A stretch of DNA of 53,120 nt from the IMG/VR virus record IMGVR_UViG_3300037485_001022, positions 1 to 53,120 of that record; one strand, 5' to 3'. Made by a program: the position numbers and the translations under genes. Positions 21,713 to 30,061 of the stretch are shown one piece after another; position 1 is the stretch's first letter, and every line of letters begins with the position of its first letter. Source of the stretch: a virus. The notes below the pieces were generated by a model. The model searched no databases, was not told the origin of the DNA, and saw nothing but the letters and a program-made list of their open reading frames with translations.

Positions 21713-21771
21713 GGGCGTGGACTGTGCTGGCTAAGGGATGTAATGTCATGCGCTGGTGTAGTCCACTGCCC
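21713..21771 (+). ncRNA. Structured leader ahead of rtcB
   Basis: GGGC and TGGACT at 21713-21723 pair with AGTCCA and GCCC at 21758-21771, separated by small internal loops, so the whole segment closes into one hairpin. It lies 20 bases before the RtcB start, leaving the ribosome binding site (AGGAG) free. It could be a 5' leader controlling RtcB or a processed small RNA. No known Rfam family recognised. Confidence 0.4.
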
Positions 21772-21790
21772 TCCATTTTAGGAGTTAATC

Positions 21791-22903
21791 ATGCAGATCA
21801 ATACCGATAAACCATATAAAATCTTTGCGGAAGTGCTTGAACAGGAAGCGTTAAACCAGTTTGAAAGCGCGATGCAACAGCCATTCGTAGTACGTGGCGC
21901 ATTGATGCCGGATGCACATGCAGGCTACTCACTGCCTATTGGTGCGGTTGTAGCGACTGATGGTGTTGTTATTCCCGCTTGGGTAGGCTATGACATTGGC
22001 TGCGGAATGTGTGCGTTGCCTACAACCTATAATGTGGACTCAATCCGGAGCAAAGGCAAAGAGATTTTCGATGGTATCTACAAGGCTGTGCCTGTTGGCT
22101 TCACGCATAACGCAACAGACTCCGTGTGGCCAGATAGCCGGTATATTCCGCGAACGGCTGTAATGCAGGAGATTTTTGATAAGAACGGATTGAAGCAACT
22201 GGGAACACTTGGGGGTGGAAACCACTTTATCGAAGTAGGGGCAGACGATACTGGCAAAGTTTGGATTGTTATACATTCCGGTAGTCGTGGGCTAGGGCAT
22301 ACTACTGCAACTCACTATATGCGGCTTGCTAGTGGCGATGGAAAGGCGCGTGAGGGACATTTTGGCTTTAGGGTTGACAGTACAGACGGCCAGAACTATA
22401 TTAAGGATTTGAATTTCTGCTTGGCGTTTGCGCTTGAGAACCGATTTGAAATCATGCGTAGAGTTGTTGGTGTTCTTGATTCTGTTGTTACCGGTGAACC
22501 ATATTGGTTTGAACTTATAAATCGAAACCACAACCATGCTGAAATTAAAGATGGGATGTGGATTCACCGTAAGGGTGCTACTCATGCTGAAGTTGGAATG
22601 AAGGGTGTGATACCGGGTAACATGCGTGATGGTAGTTTCATTGTTTGTGGGAAAGGAAATCCTAACGCCCTTTGGTCTAGTTCACATGGGGCAGGGCGTG
22701 TACTTGGCCGCAAGGAGGCTAAGCGTACTTTGAGTATGGATAGCTTTACGGAAACGATGTCTGGTGTTGTTGCGCTTGTGACTGATGACACACTGGACGA
22801 ATCGCCATTTGCTTATAAGGATATTTATAGTGTGATGGCACAGCAAAGCGATATGGTAGAAACGATTGCACATGTGCATCCGATAGTCAATATCAAGGGT
22901 TAA
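21791..22903 (+). CDS. rtcB: RtcB RNA ligase
   Basis: A 370-residue RtcB. Signature segments are MPDAHAGYSLPIGAVVAT (39-56), GYDIGCGM with metal ligands Asp68 and Cys71, LGTLGGGNHFIEV, HSGSRGLGH, NHNHAE, and SSSHGAGR carrying the histidine that is guanylated by GTP. The enzyme joins RNA ends bearing a 3'-phosphate or 2',3'-cyclic phosphate to a 5'-OH, as in tRNA splicing and repair. In a phage it may reseal tRNAs cut by host anticodon nucleases. The length is typical of the short bacterial and phage form. A structured leader precedes it. Confidence 0.95.
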   Translation: MQINTDKPYKIFAEVLEQEALNQFESAMQQPFVVRGALMPDAHAGYSLPIGAVVATDGVVIPAWVGYDIGCGMCALPTTYNVDSIRSKGKEIFDGIYKAVPVGFTHNATDSVWPDSRYIPRTAVMQEIFDKNGLKQLGTLGGGNHFIEVGADDTGKVWIVIHSGSRGLGHTTATHYMRLASGDGKAREGHFGFRVDSTDGQNYIKDLNFCLAFALENRFEIMRRVVGVLDSVVTGEPYWFELINRNHNHAEIKDGMWIHRKGATHAEVGMKGVIPGNMRDGSFIVCGKGNPNALWSSSHGAGRVLGRKEAKRTLSMDSFTETMSGVVALVTDDTLDESPFAYKDIYSVMAQQSDMVETIAHVHPIVNIKG

Positions 22904-22907
22904 CTAT

Positions 22908-23087
22908 ATGCCGTACTACGGAGTAACATTTATTCATACTTCCTGTATAGAAGCGGACAATGAGGATGACGCTAAGAAACAGTTAGTTGAATCCGTCTGT
23001 GACAACGCAGTTGCTGATGAATGTGATGCTGCTGAAATATCTGAAGCAGATTATAACGAATACTGGTATCGGCACTACCTAGATTAA
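22908..23087 (+). CDS. Hypothetical 59-aa acidic protein
   Basis: Starts MPYYGVTFIHTSCIEADNED four bases after the rtcB stop. It is acidic, with a strand and then a helix (DDAKKQLVESVCDNAVADE), a beta-alpha pattern similar to small host-interaction proteins. Not recognised. Confidence 0.55.
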   Translation: MPYYGVTFIHTSCIEADNEDDAKKQLVESVCDNAVADECDAAEISEADYNEYWYRHYLD

Positions 23088-23088
23088 T

Positions 23089-23937
23089 ATGAAAAAAGAA
23101 TATCCATTAGACTTCATGCGTTTCTATCAGGTATATCCTAAGTCACGTCATGCAGGATATGTACTGCCTTTCCGGTCTTGGGAATCACTGCGGAAAAAGA
23201 ATGAACTACCTGATATTGATACAATCATTAGTGCAGTAGAAGCACAGAAGAAAACAAAGCAGTGGATTGGTGGTTATGTCCAGATGATGTCCACTTGGCT
23301 TAATCAGCACATGTGGGAAGCTAACATTATTGATAACGACCTTAAAGAAGAACACGAAACCAACACAAAGCAGCAGGTACAGGACGAGTTTGTAAACCAG
23401 CAACAAACACTTAACCGTGAGATACTTGCTAACAAGGTAACTGAACGGGATAGACTAGTATATAACATTACTAAGTTTATTAAACATTCTGATACTAAAC
23501 TAGTTGGTGATATAGCTAACTATTTTGGTGATATTATATCGTATGACGATGTAACATTCTATGCTAATTCTGAATCATCCGTATTACAGACACCTGCACT
23601 AATCCATGACTGTTTAGTTGACGTATGCGGGTTACGAAACAAGGAAAACAGTTTAGAACGCCTACAATACGTATTTGATAATTATCGTAATGTACTTTTA
23701 ATTACACTATTTGTACGGTATTGTGACGGTGCTGCCTGTGACATACTACCAAAAATAGTTAAGTTCAGTTTGCTTGAAATTGCTAATGCGCGTAAACTAG
23801 TCCATGTGTTATGTACACCTGAAAAGTGTAATGACTTTAGAACTAGATTTAACCTTAAACCTTATTTCAATACGGACTCATGGTTACTGTCGGTTGCACC
23901 CGAAGTAGCATTGAGGCCATTTCCAGAGTTACTATGA
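23089..23937 (+). CDS. Phage replication initiator/organiser-like protein
   Basis: A 282-residue protein. Residues 9-80 carry FMRFYQVYPKSRHAGYV, IDTIISAVEAQKKTKQWIGG and TWLNQHMWEAN; this order is typical of the C-terminal region of phage O/DnaC-like replication proteins (FWxxYPxK...AxxxQKxxxQW...xxTWLNQxxWE). Here it lies at the N-terminus and the remaining 200 residues are an unrecognised helical region with NYFGDIISYDD. It may load helicase at the origin. Two genes downstream is a methyltransferase and beyond it the DnaB-like helicase. It overlaps the methyltransferase by four bases. Confidence 0.5.
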   Translation: MKKEYPLDFMRFYQVYPKSRHAGYVLPFRSWESLRKKNELPDIDTIISAVEAQKKTKQWIGGYVQMMSTWLNQHMWEANIIDNDLKEEHETNTKQQVQDEFVNQQQTLNREILANKVTERDRLVYNITKFIKHSDTKLVGDIANYFGDIISYDDVTFYANSESSVLQTPALIHDCLVDVCGLRNKENSLERLQYVFDNYRNVLLITLFVRYCDGAACDILPKIVKFSLLEIANARKLVHVLCTPEKCNDFRTRFNLKPYFNTDSWLLSVAPEVALRPFPELL

Positions 23938-24887
23938 TTACTTTGCTTACAGGTGATTGCCGAGAAGTACTGAAAACCCGTCCTAGTGCTAGTGTTCATT
24001 GTTGTATTACTAGCCCACCTTATTGGGGTTTACGTTCGTATGGTATGGGTGCAGATAGCGGGGAACTAGGACTTGAAGCAACACCGCAAGAGTATGTAAA
24101 TAACATGGTTGCCGTATGCAAAGAAGTGAAACGTGTACTGCGTGCTGATGGCACACTATGGCTTAACTTAGGAGATAGTTACGCAGGAGGGGGACGCGGA
24201 AGCGGATATAGTGATAAACAAGACAGTAATGGTGGTACAGTTGGTATGCCCCCGAGTATCATACCGACTGGTTGTAAACCTAAAGACCTAGTTGGTATTC
24301 CGTGGATGGTAGCGGTTGCCTTACGTGCTGATGGGTGGTATCTGCGGCAGGATATTATATGGGCAAAACCTAATCCAATGCCAGAATCTGTGACTGATAG
24401 GTGTACAAAGTCGCATGAGCATGTTTTCCTTCTAAGTATATCTAGTAAATATTACTATGACGCTGCCGCAATTCAAGAACCTGCAGCTTATGATGGGCGT
24501 AAAGATACGGTTATGCACGGTGGCAAGAAAGACCCCGCTGGTTATACTGGTGTTGGGGCTGAACAATCCATGCAGACAAACGGGCATGAACGCTGGCAAC
24601 TAGATAAGGATGGTAACAGGGTTCGTAATAAACGTGACGTATGGACAGTACCTACATTCCCATATAAGGGTAGTCACTTTGCTACATTTCCACCTGCACT
24701 AATACGTCCTATGGTTCTAGCAGGATGCCCGCAAGGAGGTACTATCCTGGACCCGTTTGGCGGTAGTGGTACAACAGGGGAAGTGGCTGAATCAGAAGGG
24801 CGTAACGCAATACTTATTGACTTAAATCCTGCAAATCTTGAACTGCAAAAGGCACGTACAGCCCAACGCGGATTATTTACGCTATGA
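23934..24887 (+). CDS. DNA methyltransferase (N4-cytosine or N6-adenine)
   Basis: A 317-residue enzyme. The catalytic motif IV is TSPPY (SPPYWG, near residue 24), followed by the central region and the SAM-binding motif DPFGGSGTT near residue 275, the beta-class order. The serine in SPPY favours N4-cytosine, though N6-adenine enzymes with SPPY exist. No restriction enzyme gene is next to it, so it is probably an orphan protective or regulatory enzyme. ATG at 23934 is preferred over an in-frame start at 23880. The recognition site cannot be read from the sequence. Confidence 0.85.
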   Translation: MITLLTGDCREVLKTRPSASVHCCITSPPYWGLRSYGMGADSGELGLEATPQEYVNNMVAVCKEVKRVLRADGTLWLNLGDSYAGGGRGSGYSDKQDSNGGTVGMPPSIIPTGCKPKDLVGIPWMVAVALRADGWYLRQDIIWAKPNPMPESVTDRCTKSHEHVFLLSISSKYYYDAAAIQEPAAYDGRKDTVMHGGKKDPAGYTGVGAEQSMQTNGHERWQLDKDGNRVRNKRDVWTVPTFPYKGSHFATFPPALIRPMVLAGCPQGGTILDPFGGSGTTGEVAESEGRNAILIDLNPANLELQKARTAQRGLFTL

Positions 24888-25210
24888 TCTCTAAACAGAT
24901 AGTTAGTATGTTGTGCCGGAAGGCTAAGCAAGCACAATCTACCTATAAAATATCGGCAATGGCCTTTAATCATAAGGGCGAGTTGCTTGGATGCGCTACC
25001 AATGGGTTTCGTACAGAGAACCTTAAACCCGCTAGGGGTACTGGGTGTCATGCTGAACGTAAACTTATGGCAAGGTACGCGCATAACATAAGAACAATCA
25101 TTATATGTCGCATAGGTAAAACTGGTGATTTACTGCCTATTGAACCTTGTGCGGTATGCCAGAAGATTGCTGATAAGATGGGTATTAAGATTATCTCTGT
25201 AAAGGCGTAA
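24884..25210 (+). CDS. Cytidine/deoxycytidylate deaminase-fold protein
   Basis: A 108-residue protein with GTGCHAERKLM (His56-Ala57-Glu58, zinc ligand and proton shuttle) and IEPCAVCQKIA (Cys89, Cys92), the HAE and PCxxC zinc signature of the deaminase superfamily. It is shorter than a typical dCMP deaminase and closer in length to cytidine deaminases. The substrate could be a free nucleotide or nucleoside, or a base in nucleic acid. It overlaps the methyltransferase gene. Confidence 0.75.
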   Translation: MISKQIVSMLCRKAKQAQSTYKISAMAFNHKGELLGCATNGFRTENLKPARGTGCHAERKLMARYAHNIRTIIICRIGKTGDLLPIEPCAVCQKIADKMGIKIISVKA

Positions 25211-25212
25211 TT

Positions 25213-25452
25213 ATGACAAACCCGTTTGAACATCTGACCGATGACGAAATTATTAATCTGCTTAAAGTTGAGTACCATAGACTAGCGGAAGCGTTAGGGG
25301 CATATTCCTTAGCGGAGAGTAACATTAGGTACTTACGTCAACAGTGTCCACATAATGAAAAACAGTCATGGACTGATTCAGACGGCTTTAGTGGTTCCTT
25401 CAAAGTAGAGAAGTGCCTTATCTGTGGGTTGCAAAAGGATTATGGACTATGA
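25213..25452 (+). CDS. Small protein with CPH/CLICG zinc-like motif
   Basis: A 79-residue protein starting MTNPFEHLTDDEIINLLKVE. The C-terminal half has QQCPHNEK and EKCLICGLQ, together four potential ligands (C, H, C, C) for zinc. The first half is helical. Possibly a small nucleic-acid-binding factor; not recognised. Confidence 0.55.
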   Translation: MTNPFEHLTDDEIINLLKVEYHRLAEALGAYSLAESNIRYLRQQCPHNEKQSWTDSDGFSGSFKVEKCLICGLQKDYGL

Positions 25453-25631
25453 GTAGAGATATTATACTATCAGCGTTAGAAGGGTATCGTTGTAATCACA
25501 TTACTGATAGAAAGTTGCTTATAGCCGTGTTAGCACAAGGCAACACTAGTGAAGAGGTTGGGCGGGAACTTAACGATCTTGCTGATTATATAGATGGAAT
25601 TCTTACTGACCTTGACCGTTTCCGTGAATAG
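25449..25631 (+). CDS. Hypothetical 60-aa helical protein
   Basis: Starts MSRDIILSALEGYRCNHITD at an ATG overlapping the previous stop. Helical, with LLIAVLAQGNTSEEVGRELN resembling the entry of a helix-turn-helix, but too short to be sure. It ends ten bases before the helicase gene. Confidence 0.5.
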   Translation: MSRDIILSALEGYRCNHITDRKLLIAVLAQGNTSEEVGRELNDLADYIDGILTDLDRFRE

Positions 25632-25641
25632 GATACCCATT

Positions 25642-27213
25642 ATGGAGTTAATCATTAAAGATACGGGCATTGATTCCGTAATTGAACGTGATATTATTGA
25701 GAACGCAATCGCTAATGACGAATACCTAAAGCGGTTTGTGCAGGTTCCCCATTGGAAGGGGCTACTCACTACGCAATGGGCTGACGTTGTACTAGCCGCT
25801 TGTGTGGCGTTCTATAAGAATCATAAGGCAGCACCTAAGAAACAGTATATCATTGAGTACCTTAATCAGAATCAAAAGACGTTCCGGTTAAGCGATGATG
25901 TATTGCCTGCAATGGTAGAGTTTATCACTGCCATTGACGAAACCAAGCCTATCAATCCTAGTTTTGAGATTGATAACACGGTAAACTTTCTAAAGAAACG
26001 GGCACTACGCAAGGCTAAAGATAATATTGAAACTGCGCTAGACGCAGATAACCTTGAACTAGCTGAAAAGGCATTTACTTCTATGCCGTCTAAGGTTACG
26101 GCTGTAGACGAACTAGACGTGCTAGATATGGCTTCTACCTTGCAGGAAGCTACTAGCTTAAATGAAGACCCTATCCTGCAGATGGGTGGCCCGTTTGGTG
26201 ATTTAGTTGCCCCACATATTAAATCAGGCAAGTTTGTGTTTTTCCTTGCTACAGCGAAAGCGGGTAAAACATGGTGTCTTTATACACTAGCTGCTGCATG
26301 TTATAATTCAGCAAAAAACGTACTAGTCTTTGCTGCTGGCGATATGGATAAGAATGACAACTCTATCCGTATCGGGCATATCATGTCTAATCAGGATACA
26401 GCATCAGACCCAACACATACAGGTATCTATGCTTTTCCTACTACAGATTGCCTGCTAAACCAGAATCAAACATGTAAACTATCTACTAATAAATGTAAGT
26501 TACAAGCACCTGTTGAAGATTCCATGAAGGAGTGTGATAGTGCAGAGGCACTCATGGCTACCATACCGCCCGGTTACGCCGCTTGTGCCAACTGTCGGCA
26601 TTGCGTGGACTGGGTGCCTACTTTCACCTACGAACCGCATGATGTCCAATATAAGGGTTGGCAGGGGTTAAACGCACACAAGGAGATTAGTAAACGGCGA
26701 AACGGTAAAACTAAGTTTCGTGTAAAAATCTACCCCAACAATACGCTAACTACACAGGAGATTGAACGGCAGTTAATTCACTGTCGGGATAACGAGGGAT
26801 GGATGCCTGACGTTGTAGTTATTGACTATGCCGATATTATGGGTAAAGAAGAAGGTGATAATAGCGTAGAGCAAAGACATAAGGAAAATGCACGATGGAT
26901 GAATTTACGTAAGCTAAGTAATGTTTACCCAATCTGTTTACTTACAGTTACCCAATCCAATAGGTCGGGGTTTGAAGTATCTAGTATTGGCGCAGTACAG
27001 GTAGGTGAAGATAAACGTAAACTTGATCACGCAACTGCCGTATTTAGTCTATCGCAAACACCGCTAGAAAAGCGGTTTAGGATTGCCCGTACTGCCTGTA
27101 TCATGGCACGGGGTAAAAGCCCTGATATTCATAAAGAGGTAGTGTTGTTGCAAGGGTATGAAGCAGGTAGGTTTGTAAGGGGTTCATTTTGGCGTAGGGT
27201 AAAGGAGAAATGA
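25642..27213 (+). CDS. DnaB-like replicative helicase with Cys-rich insert
   Basis: A 523-residue protein. The N-terminal 180 residues are helical. The RecA-like core has Walker A ATAKAGKT (203-210), Walker B VVVIDYAD (391-398) and TQSNR (438-442) as sensor. Between them is an insert (about 265-325) with seven cysteines (270, 278, 285, 298, 315, 318, 321; ends CANCRHC), likely a zinc or iron-sulfur module. DnaB-type helicases move 5' to 3' on the lagging strand and recruit primase. The insert is unusual for this family. ATG at 25642 was chosen because it lies after the preceding stop; an in-frame ATG at 25594 would overlap that gene. Confidence 0.75.
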   Translation: MELIIKDTGIDSVIERDIIENAIANDEYLKRFVQVPHWKGLLTTQWADVVLAACVAFYKNHKAAPKKQYIIEYLNQNQKTFRLSDDVLPAMVEFITAIDETKPINPSFEIDNTVNFLKKRALRKAKDNIETALDADNLELAEKAFTSMPSKVTAVDELDVLDMASTLQEATSLNEDPILQMGGPFGDLVAPHIKSGKFVFFLATAKAGKTWCLYTLAAACYNSAKNVLVFAAGDMDKNDNSIRIGHIMSNQDTASDPTHTGIYAFPTTDCLLNQNQTCKLSTNKCKLQAPVEDSMKECDSAEALMATIPPGYAACANCRHCVDWVPTFTYEPHDVQYKGWQGLNAHKEISKRRNGKTKFRVKIYPNNTLTTQEIERQLIHCRDNEGWMPDVVVIDYADIMGKEEGDNSVEQRHKENARWMNLRKLSNVYPICLLTVTQSNRSGFEVSSIGAVQVGEDKRKLDHATAVFSLSQTPLEKRFRIARTACIMARGKSPDIHKEVVLLQGYEAGRFVRGSFWRRVKEK

Positions 27214-27214
27214 G

Positions 27215-27589
27215 ATGACTATACTACAAAGGTTCAAGGCGGTTAAGAATACGACATTGCGGTCTAAACTAGTTAAGAACTATAATAGGGCATACGCAAC
27301 TAGGACAGCTAACACGTATAAGGGTACTGACGGAAGCGCATTACTAAACGGGTTTATCTGGTCTAAGTCGCCGGAAGGATATCCGTACTGGGCTGATTTG
27401 TTCTTTGCTGATGTAGACGAAGGTGCTTCACTAGACCAGATATGGATTAAACTGTATGGTGGGGATTTGAATGCCCGTATTAAGCAACTAGAATCCGCTA
27501 TCCGTAAGACGATTAGGGAAAACAAGTGGTTAGCAGATGGGGAGAACTGCACACTGATTCACCTAAAGAATGTTTTGAAAAGGAAATAA
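27215..27589 (+). CDS. FxWxxSxEGxxYW-family protein, form C1
   Basis: A 124-residue paralogue beginning MTILQRFKAVKNTTLRSKLV with hallmark FIWSKSPEGYPYWA. The C-terminus is helical (IKQLESAIRKTIRENKW, then CTLIHLKNVLK), shared with the next gene and different from the 15.4-kb pair. It starts one base after the helicase stop. Confidence 0.65.
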   Translation: MTILQRFKAVKNTTLRSKLVKNYNRAYATRTANTYKGTDGSALLNGFIWSKSPEGYPYWADLFFADVDEGASLDQIWIKLYGGDLNARIKQLESAIRKTIRENKWLADGENCTLIHLKNVLKRK

Positions 27590-27590
27590 T

Positions 27591-27989
27591 ATGACTATAC
27601 TAGAATGTTTCAAGGGCATTAAGAGTCGTAGACTTCGGCGCAAGTTGCTTAGGAATTATAGCCCGACTTGGTGCGGGATTCCTGAAGCAAAACAAGTAGT
27701 AGCTTCTGATAAATGGGCATTGGAAAATGCTTTCTTTTGGGCAAAATCCTCAGAGGGGCATAACCACTGGTGCGCATTCCGTGATATGTTTATAGAAGGT
27801 GATACATTTGATACTGTATGGAATAGGATTAACTTTACTCATTTAGCTATCCCATCATCGAAACTTAAGCAGAGGATTAAGGTACTAGAGACCGCTATAT
27901 GTACTACACTAAAGGAAAGCAAACATTTAGCGGTTGGAGATGAGTGTACCCTTATTCACCTAAAGAACGCACTTGTAGATAAAACCTAA
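27591..27989 (+). CDS. FxWxxSxEGxxYW-family protein, form C2
   Basis: A 132-residue tandem paralogue of the previous gene: MTILECFKGIKSRRLRRKLL, hallmark FFWAKSSEGHNHWC (the Tyr of YW is His here), and the same C-terminal pattern (IKVLETAICTTLKES, CTLIHLKNALV). It is followed by the 51-bp upstream element, so it probably ends a transcription unit. Confidence 0.65.
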   Translation: MTILECFKGIKSRRLRRKLLRNYSPTWCGIPEAKQVVASDKWALENAFFWAKSSEGHNHWCAFRDMFIEGDTFDTVWNRINFTHLAIPSSKLKQRIKVLETAICTTLKESKHLAVGDECTLIHLKNALVDKT

Positions 27990-27993
27990 ATCA

Positions 27994-28044
27994 AACAAAT
28001 AAACACGCAAGATCGGCAAGCGAAAATCGTTATCTTATGTAAGG
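27994..28044 (+). promoter_or_regulatory. 51-bp upstream element, copy A
   Basis: Starts AACAAATAAA and ends with TTATCTTATGTAAGG, lying 14 bases ahead of the next gene. It is 47 of 51 identical to 38071-38121, also just upstream of a gene. It contains AAGATCG and CGTTATCTT, which can pair with a small bulge, and a CGA/TCG mini-hairpin. No sigma-70 -35/-10 pair fits well, so it is a candidate phage-specific promoter or RNA-level control site. Confidence 0.65.
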
Positions 28045-28058
28045 GGAAAAGGGACACA

Positions 28059-28430
28059 ATGAACGCACAAACTATTAAAAACAAGTTGGACGCACTAAGC
28101 AAGTTACAGGAACAAGTTAAAAACGCAAATGACAATTTGACTGAAAGACTTGTTGCGGAATACGGTACTGGTGTACTGTCGGTAATTGTTGATTGGCGTG
28201 CAAACACCACAGCACTATCACAGGTTGTCGCTACACTCGATGCGGAAGTCAAGGAGGCTGTACTTGAACTAAATGAAACGGTATCCGGTACTGACCTACA
28301 GGCTATTCCATGCAAAGGCAAAACATCATGGGATGGTAAGGGACTTACAGGTTATGCAGTAGCACATCCTGAAATTAACGCATTTAAGAAAACTGGCAAT
28401 CCATACGTAATGATTAAGGCTAAGGAATAA
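28059..28430 (+). CDS. Hypothetical 123-aa protein
   Basis: Starts MNAQTIKNKLDALSKLQEQV, a coiled-coil helix that extends for about 35 residues, then a second helix (SQVVATLDAEVKEAVLELN). The end, GYAVAHPEINAFKKTGNPYV, looks like a small folded tail. It is the first gene after the 51-bp element and lies two bases before the sliding clamp. It may act in replication, but no family is known to me. Confidence 0.6.
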   Translation: MNAQTIKNKLDALSKLQEQVKNANDNLTERLVAEYGTGVLSVIVDWRANTTALSQVVATLDAEVKEAVLELNETVSGTDLQAIPCKGKTSWDGKGLTGYAVAHPEINAFKKTGNPYVMIKAKE

Positions 28431-28432
28431 CT

Positions 28433-29437
28433 ATGACTATCAATCGTTTGACTTTACTGACTGCACTCAACACTGTTGCACCTGTTATCGGCCCGTCTAC
28501 TATGGCTATGCTGTCCTGTGTAGAGTTTACGGGCGAACGGATTGTGGCAACAGACCTAGACCGCTTTATCTCTGTGCCATTCGTTACAGATTTCAAGGGG
28601 CTAGTGCCTGCTAAGAAGGTTATTGCTTTCCTAAAGAGCATGACCTCCGAAACCGTAGACATGGCGATTACTGATAACTGTCTAGTAATCAAGTTTGGTA
28701 AGGCGCGTGGTCGCTTTGCTATGATTGAGGGGGAACTGCCTTGGGCTAAGATGGATGATAGCAAGTTAGCACCCTTCCCGTTCGATAGTGATCGGTTTAT
28801 GGATTGCTATGGTGTTACTGCACCCTATATCAGCAATGACGCTACCCGTATGGTTCTGCAAGGTATCTTCCTGTCTGATAAGGATATGGTTGCTACTGAT
28901 GGTCGGCGGTTGTCGCTGGTTACGGTTGGGGAAACTGGTATTGGTAAGGATGTTATCCTGTTGCCCGCCTTCCTTTCACTGGTAAAGGGCGAAACCATTA
29001 CCGAGTATGTTATTGACAATAACTACATTGCCTTCAAAACGGCTACGGGTGTACTGCTTGCTGGCCGTATGATTGATGCTGTGTATCCTAACTACAAGCA
29101 GGTTATTCCTACTATTGATGATACGTACATTGAGGTTGGCTTCCCAGATAACATTAGCGAGTACCTGAAACGGGCGATGCTCATTAATAGTGGTGCTATT
29201 AAGATGGAAGTTAAGGATACTGAATGTACTATTACTGCTAGTAATGAAGAGGGTGCAGACTATACCGAGACTATTCCGGTATCCGCTACAGGTGTAGTTA
29301 CCGTAACTGTTAATCCTACCTTTATGGTGTATGCCTTTAATGTGAATAGCACCCTGCATATATCTAATGCACTTGGGCCTATTGTGTCTAATCGGGATGA
29401 CGGCAAGATTGTTATTATGCCTATGCGTATCTCGTAA
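28433..29437 (+). CDS. dnaN: DNA polymerase III beta-type sliding clamp
   Basis: A 334-residue beta clamp. ATDGRRLSL near residue 156, YPNYKQVIP and the C-terminal MPMRIS (bacterial DnaN ends in MPMR plus a hydrophobic residue) are diagnostic. LIHLKN-like features are absent. It forms a ring around DNA and holds the polymerase. The length is slightly shorter than bacterial DnaN (about 366). The clamp loader is at 36763 and the polymerase at 30756. Strong AAGGAATAACT start context. Confidence 0.85.
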   Translation: MTINRLTLLTALNTVAPVIGPSTMAMLSCVEFTGERIVATDLDRFISVPFVTDFKGLVPAKKVIAFLKSMTSETVDMAITDNCLVIKFGKARGRFAMIEGELPWAKMDDSKLAPFPFDSDRFMDCYGVTAPYISNDATRMVLQGIFLSDKDMVATDGRRLSLVTVGETGIGKDVILLPAFLSLVKGETITEYVIDNNYIAFKTATGVLLAGRMIDAVYPNYKQVIPTIDDTYIEVGFPDNISEYLKRAMLINSGAIKMEVKDTECTITASNEEGADYTETIPVSATGVVTVTVNPTFMVYAFNVNSTLHISNALGPIVSNRDDGKIVIMPMRIS

Positions 29438-29442
29438 GTTGT

Positions 29443-29657
29443 TGCCCCCGCGCCTCTACCTGCGCAGAGTAGAATACGTGTAATCCGGGTTACACCGCTA
29501 TCTACGTCCGGCAGATGTACGCGTAATTCGGGGGCACTTTATCTTTGACCGCGAGCCCCTAGTCAGCAATGATTATGCTCATAATGGCGACTGGCATGTC
29601 TACCAGTATCGCCCTGTAGACGTACAGGGAATGGTCTATTGACGCCCGTATAGCCGG
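29443..29657 (+). ncRNA. Dense stretch of RNA hairpins (candidate structured RNA)
   Basis: Between the clamp gene and 29674. TGCCCCCG (29443-29450) pairs with CGGGGGCA (29529-29536), closing a domain that contains GTGTAA/TTACAC (29478-29483 with 29490-29495). Downstream follow ATTAT/ATAAT (29572-29576 with 29581-29585), GGCGACTGG with CCAG..TCGCC (29587-29613), CCCTGTA/TACAGGG with a GACG loop (29612-29629), and GCCCG/CGGGC (29644-29658). Hardly any reading frame runs through. The hairpins make a structured RNA likely; no Rfam family recognised. The last hairpin lacks a U-run. Confidence 0.45.
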
Positions 29658-29673
29658 GCACTTTGAGGTAATT

Positions 29674-29877
29674 ATGACTACGGAGTTTATTAATAAGGCT
29701 GTTTCGGAAGCTAAGCGATTTATCGCAGCAGCAAAAGCACGGGAAGAAGCGCAAAAAGAAACATGGGGTTCAGGTGATAATGTCTATCACGTTACCGCAC
29801 CCCGCGAGTGTGGGGCATTACGCAGAACGTCTATGGACTTAACACGGGCACTGGCAGTTATGCGCCGGTCTTCTTGA
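29674..29877 (+). CDS. Hypothetical 67-aa basic protein
   Basis: Starts MTTEFINKAVSEAKRFIAAA after TTGAGGTAATT. N-terminal helix with Lys/Arg and Glu, then a segment rich in Arg (RRTSMDLTRALAVMRRSS). No family recognised. Confidence 0.55.
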   Translation: MTTEFINKAVSEAKRFIAAAKAREEAQKETWGSGDNVYHVTAPRECGALRRTSMDLTRALAVMRRSS

Positions 29878-29887
29878 AAGGGTGACT

Positions 29888-30061
29888 ATGAGTAACATGT
29901 CTTATTGTAGGTTTCAGAATACGGTACTTGATATGGAGGACTGTATTTCTGTGTTGAATGATTCAGAAGAGTTGTCAGATGATGAGGCTAATGCTAAGGA
30001 TAGGTTGATTCAGTTGTGTATTGATGTTGCTTGTGAACATGGAAAGTGTACGGTACTATGA
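29888..30061 (+). CDS. Conserved hypothetical protein (MSNMSYCRFQNT family)
   Basis: A 57-residue protein that I recognise as a widespread phage and bacterial family: it starts MSNMSYCRFQNT, has a central D-E-S-D segment (LSDDEANAKDRLIQLCIDVA) and ends with CEHG. No biochemical function is known to me. It overlaps the next gene by four bases. Confidence 0.7.
   Translation: MSNMSYCRFQNTVLDMEDCISVLNDSEELSDDEANAKDRLIQLCIDVACEHGKCTVL

Noticed and set aside
25872-26231. Minus-strand frame of 119 residues opposite the helicase
   Set aside because: Low-complexity Ser/Leu composition typical of an antisense shadow.
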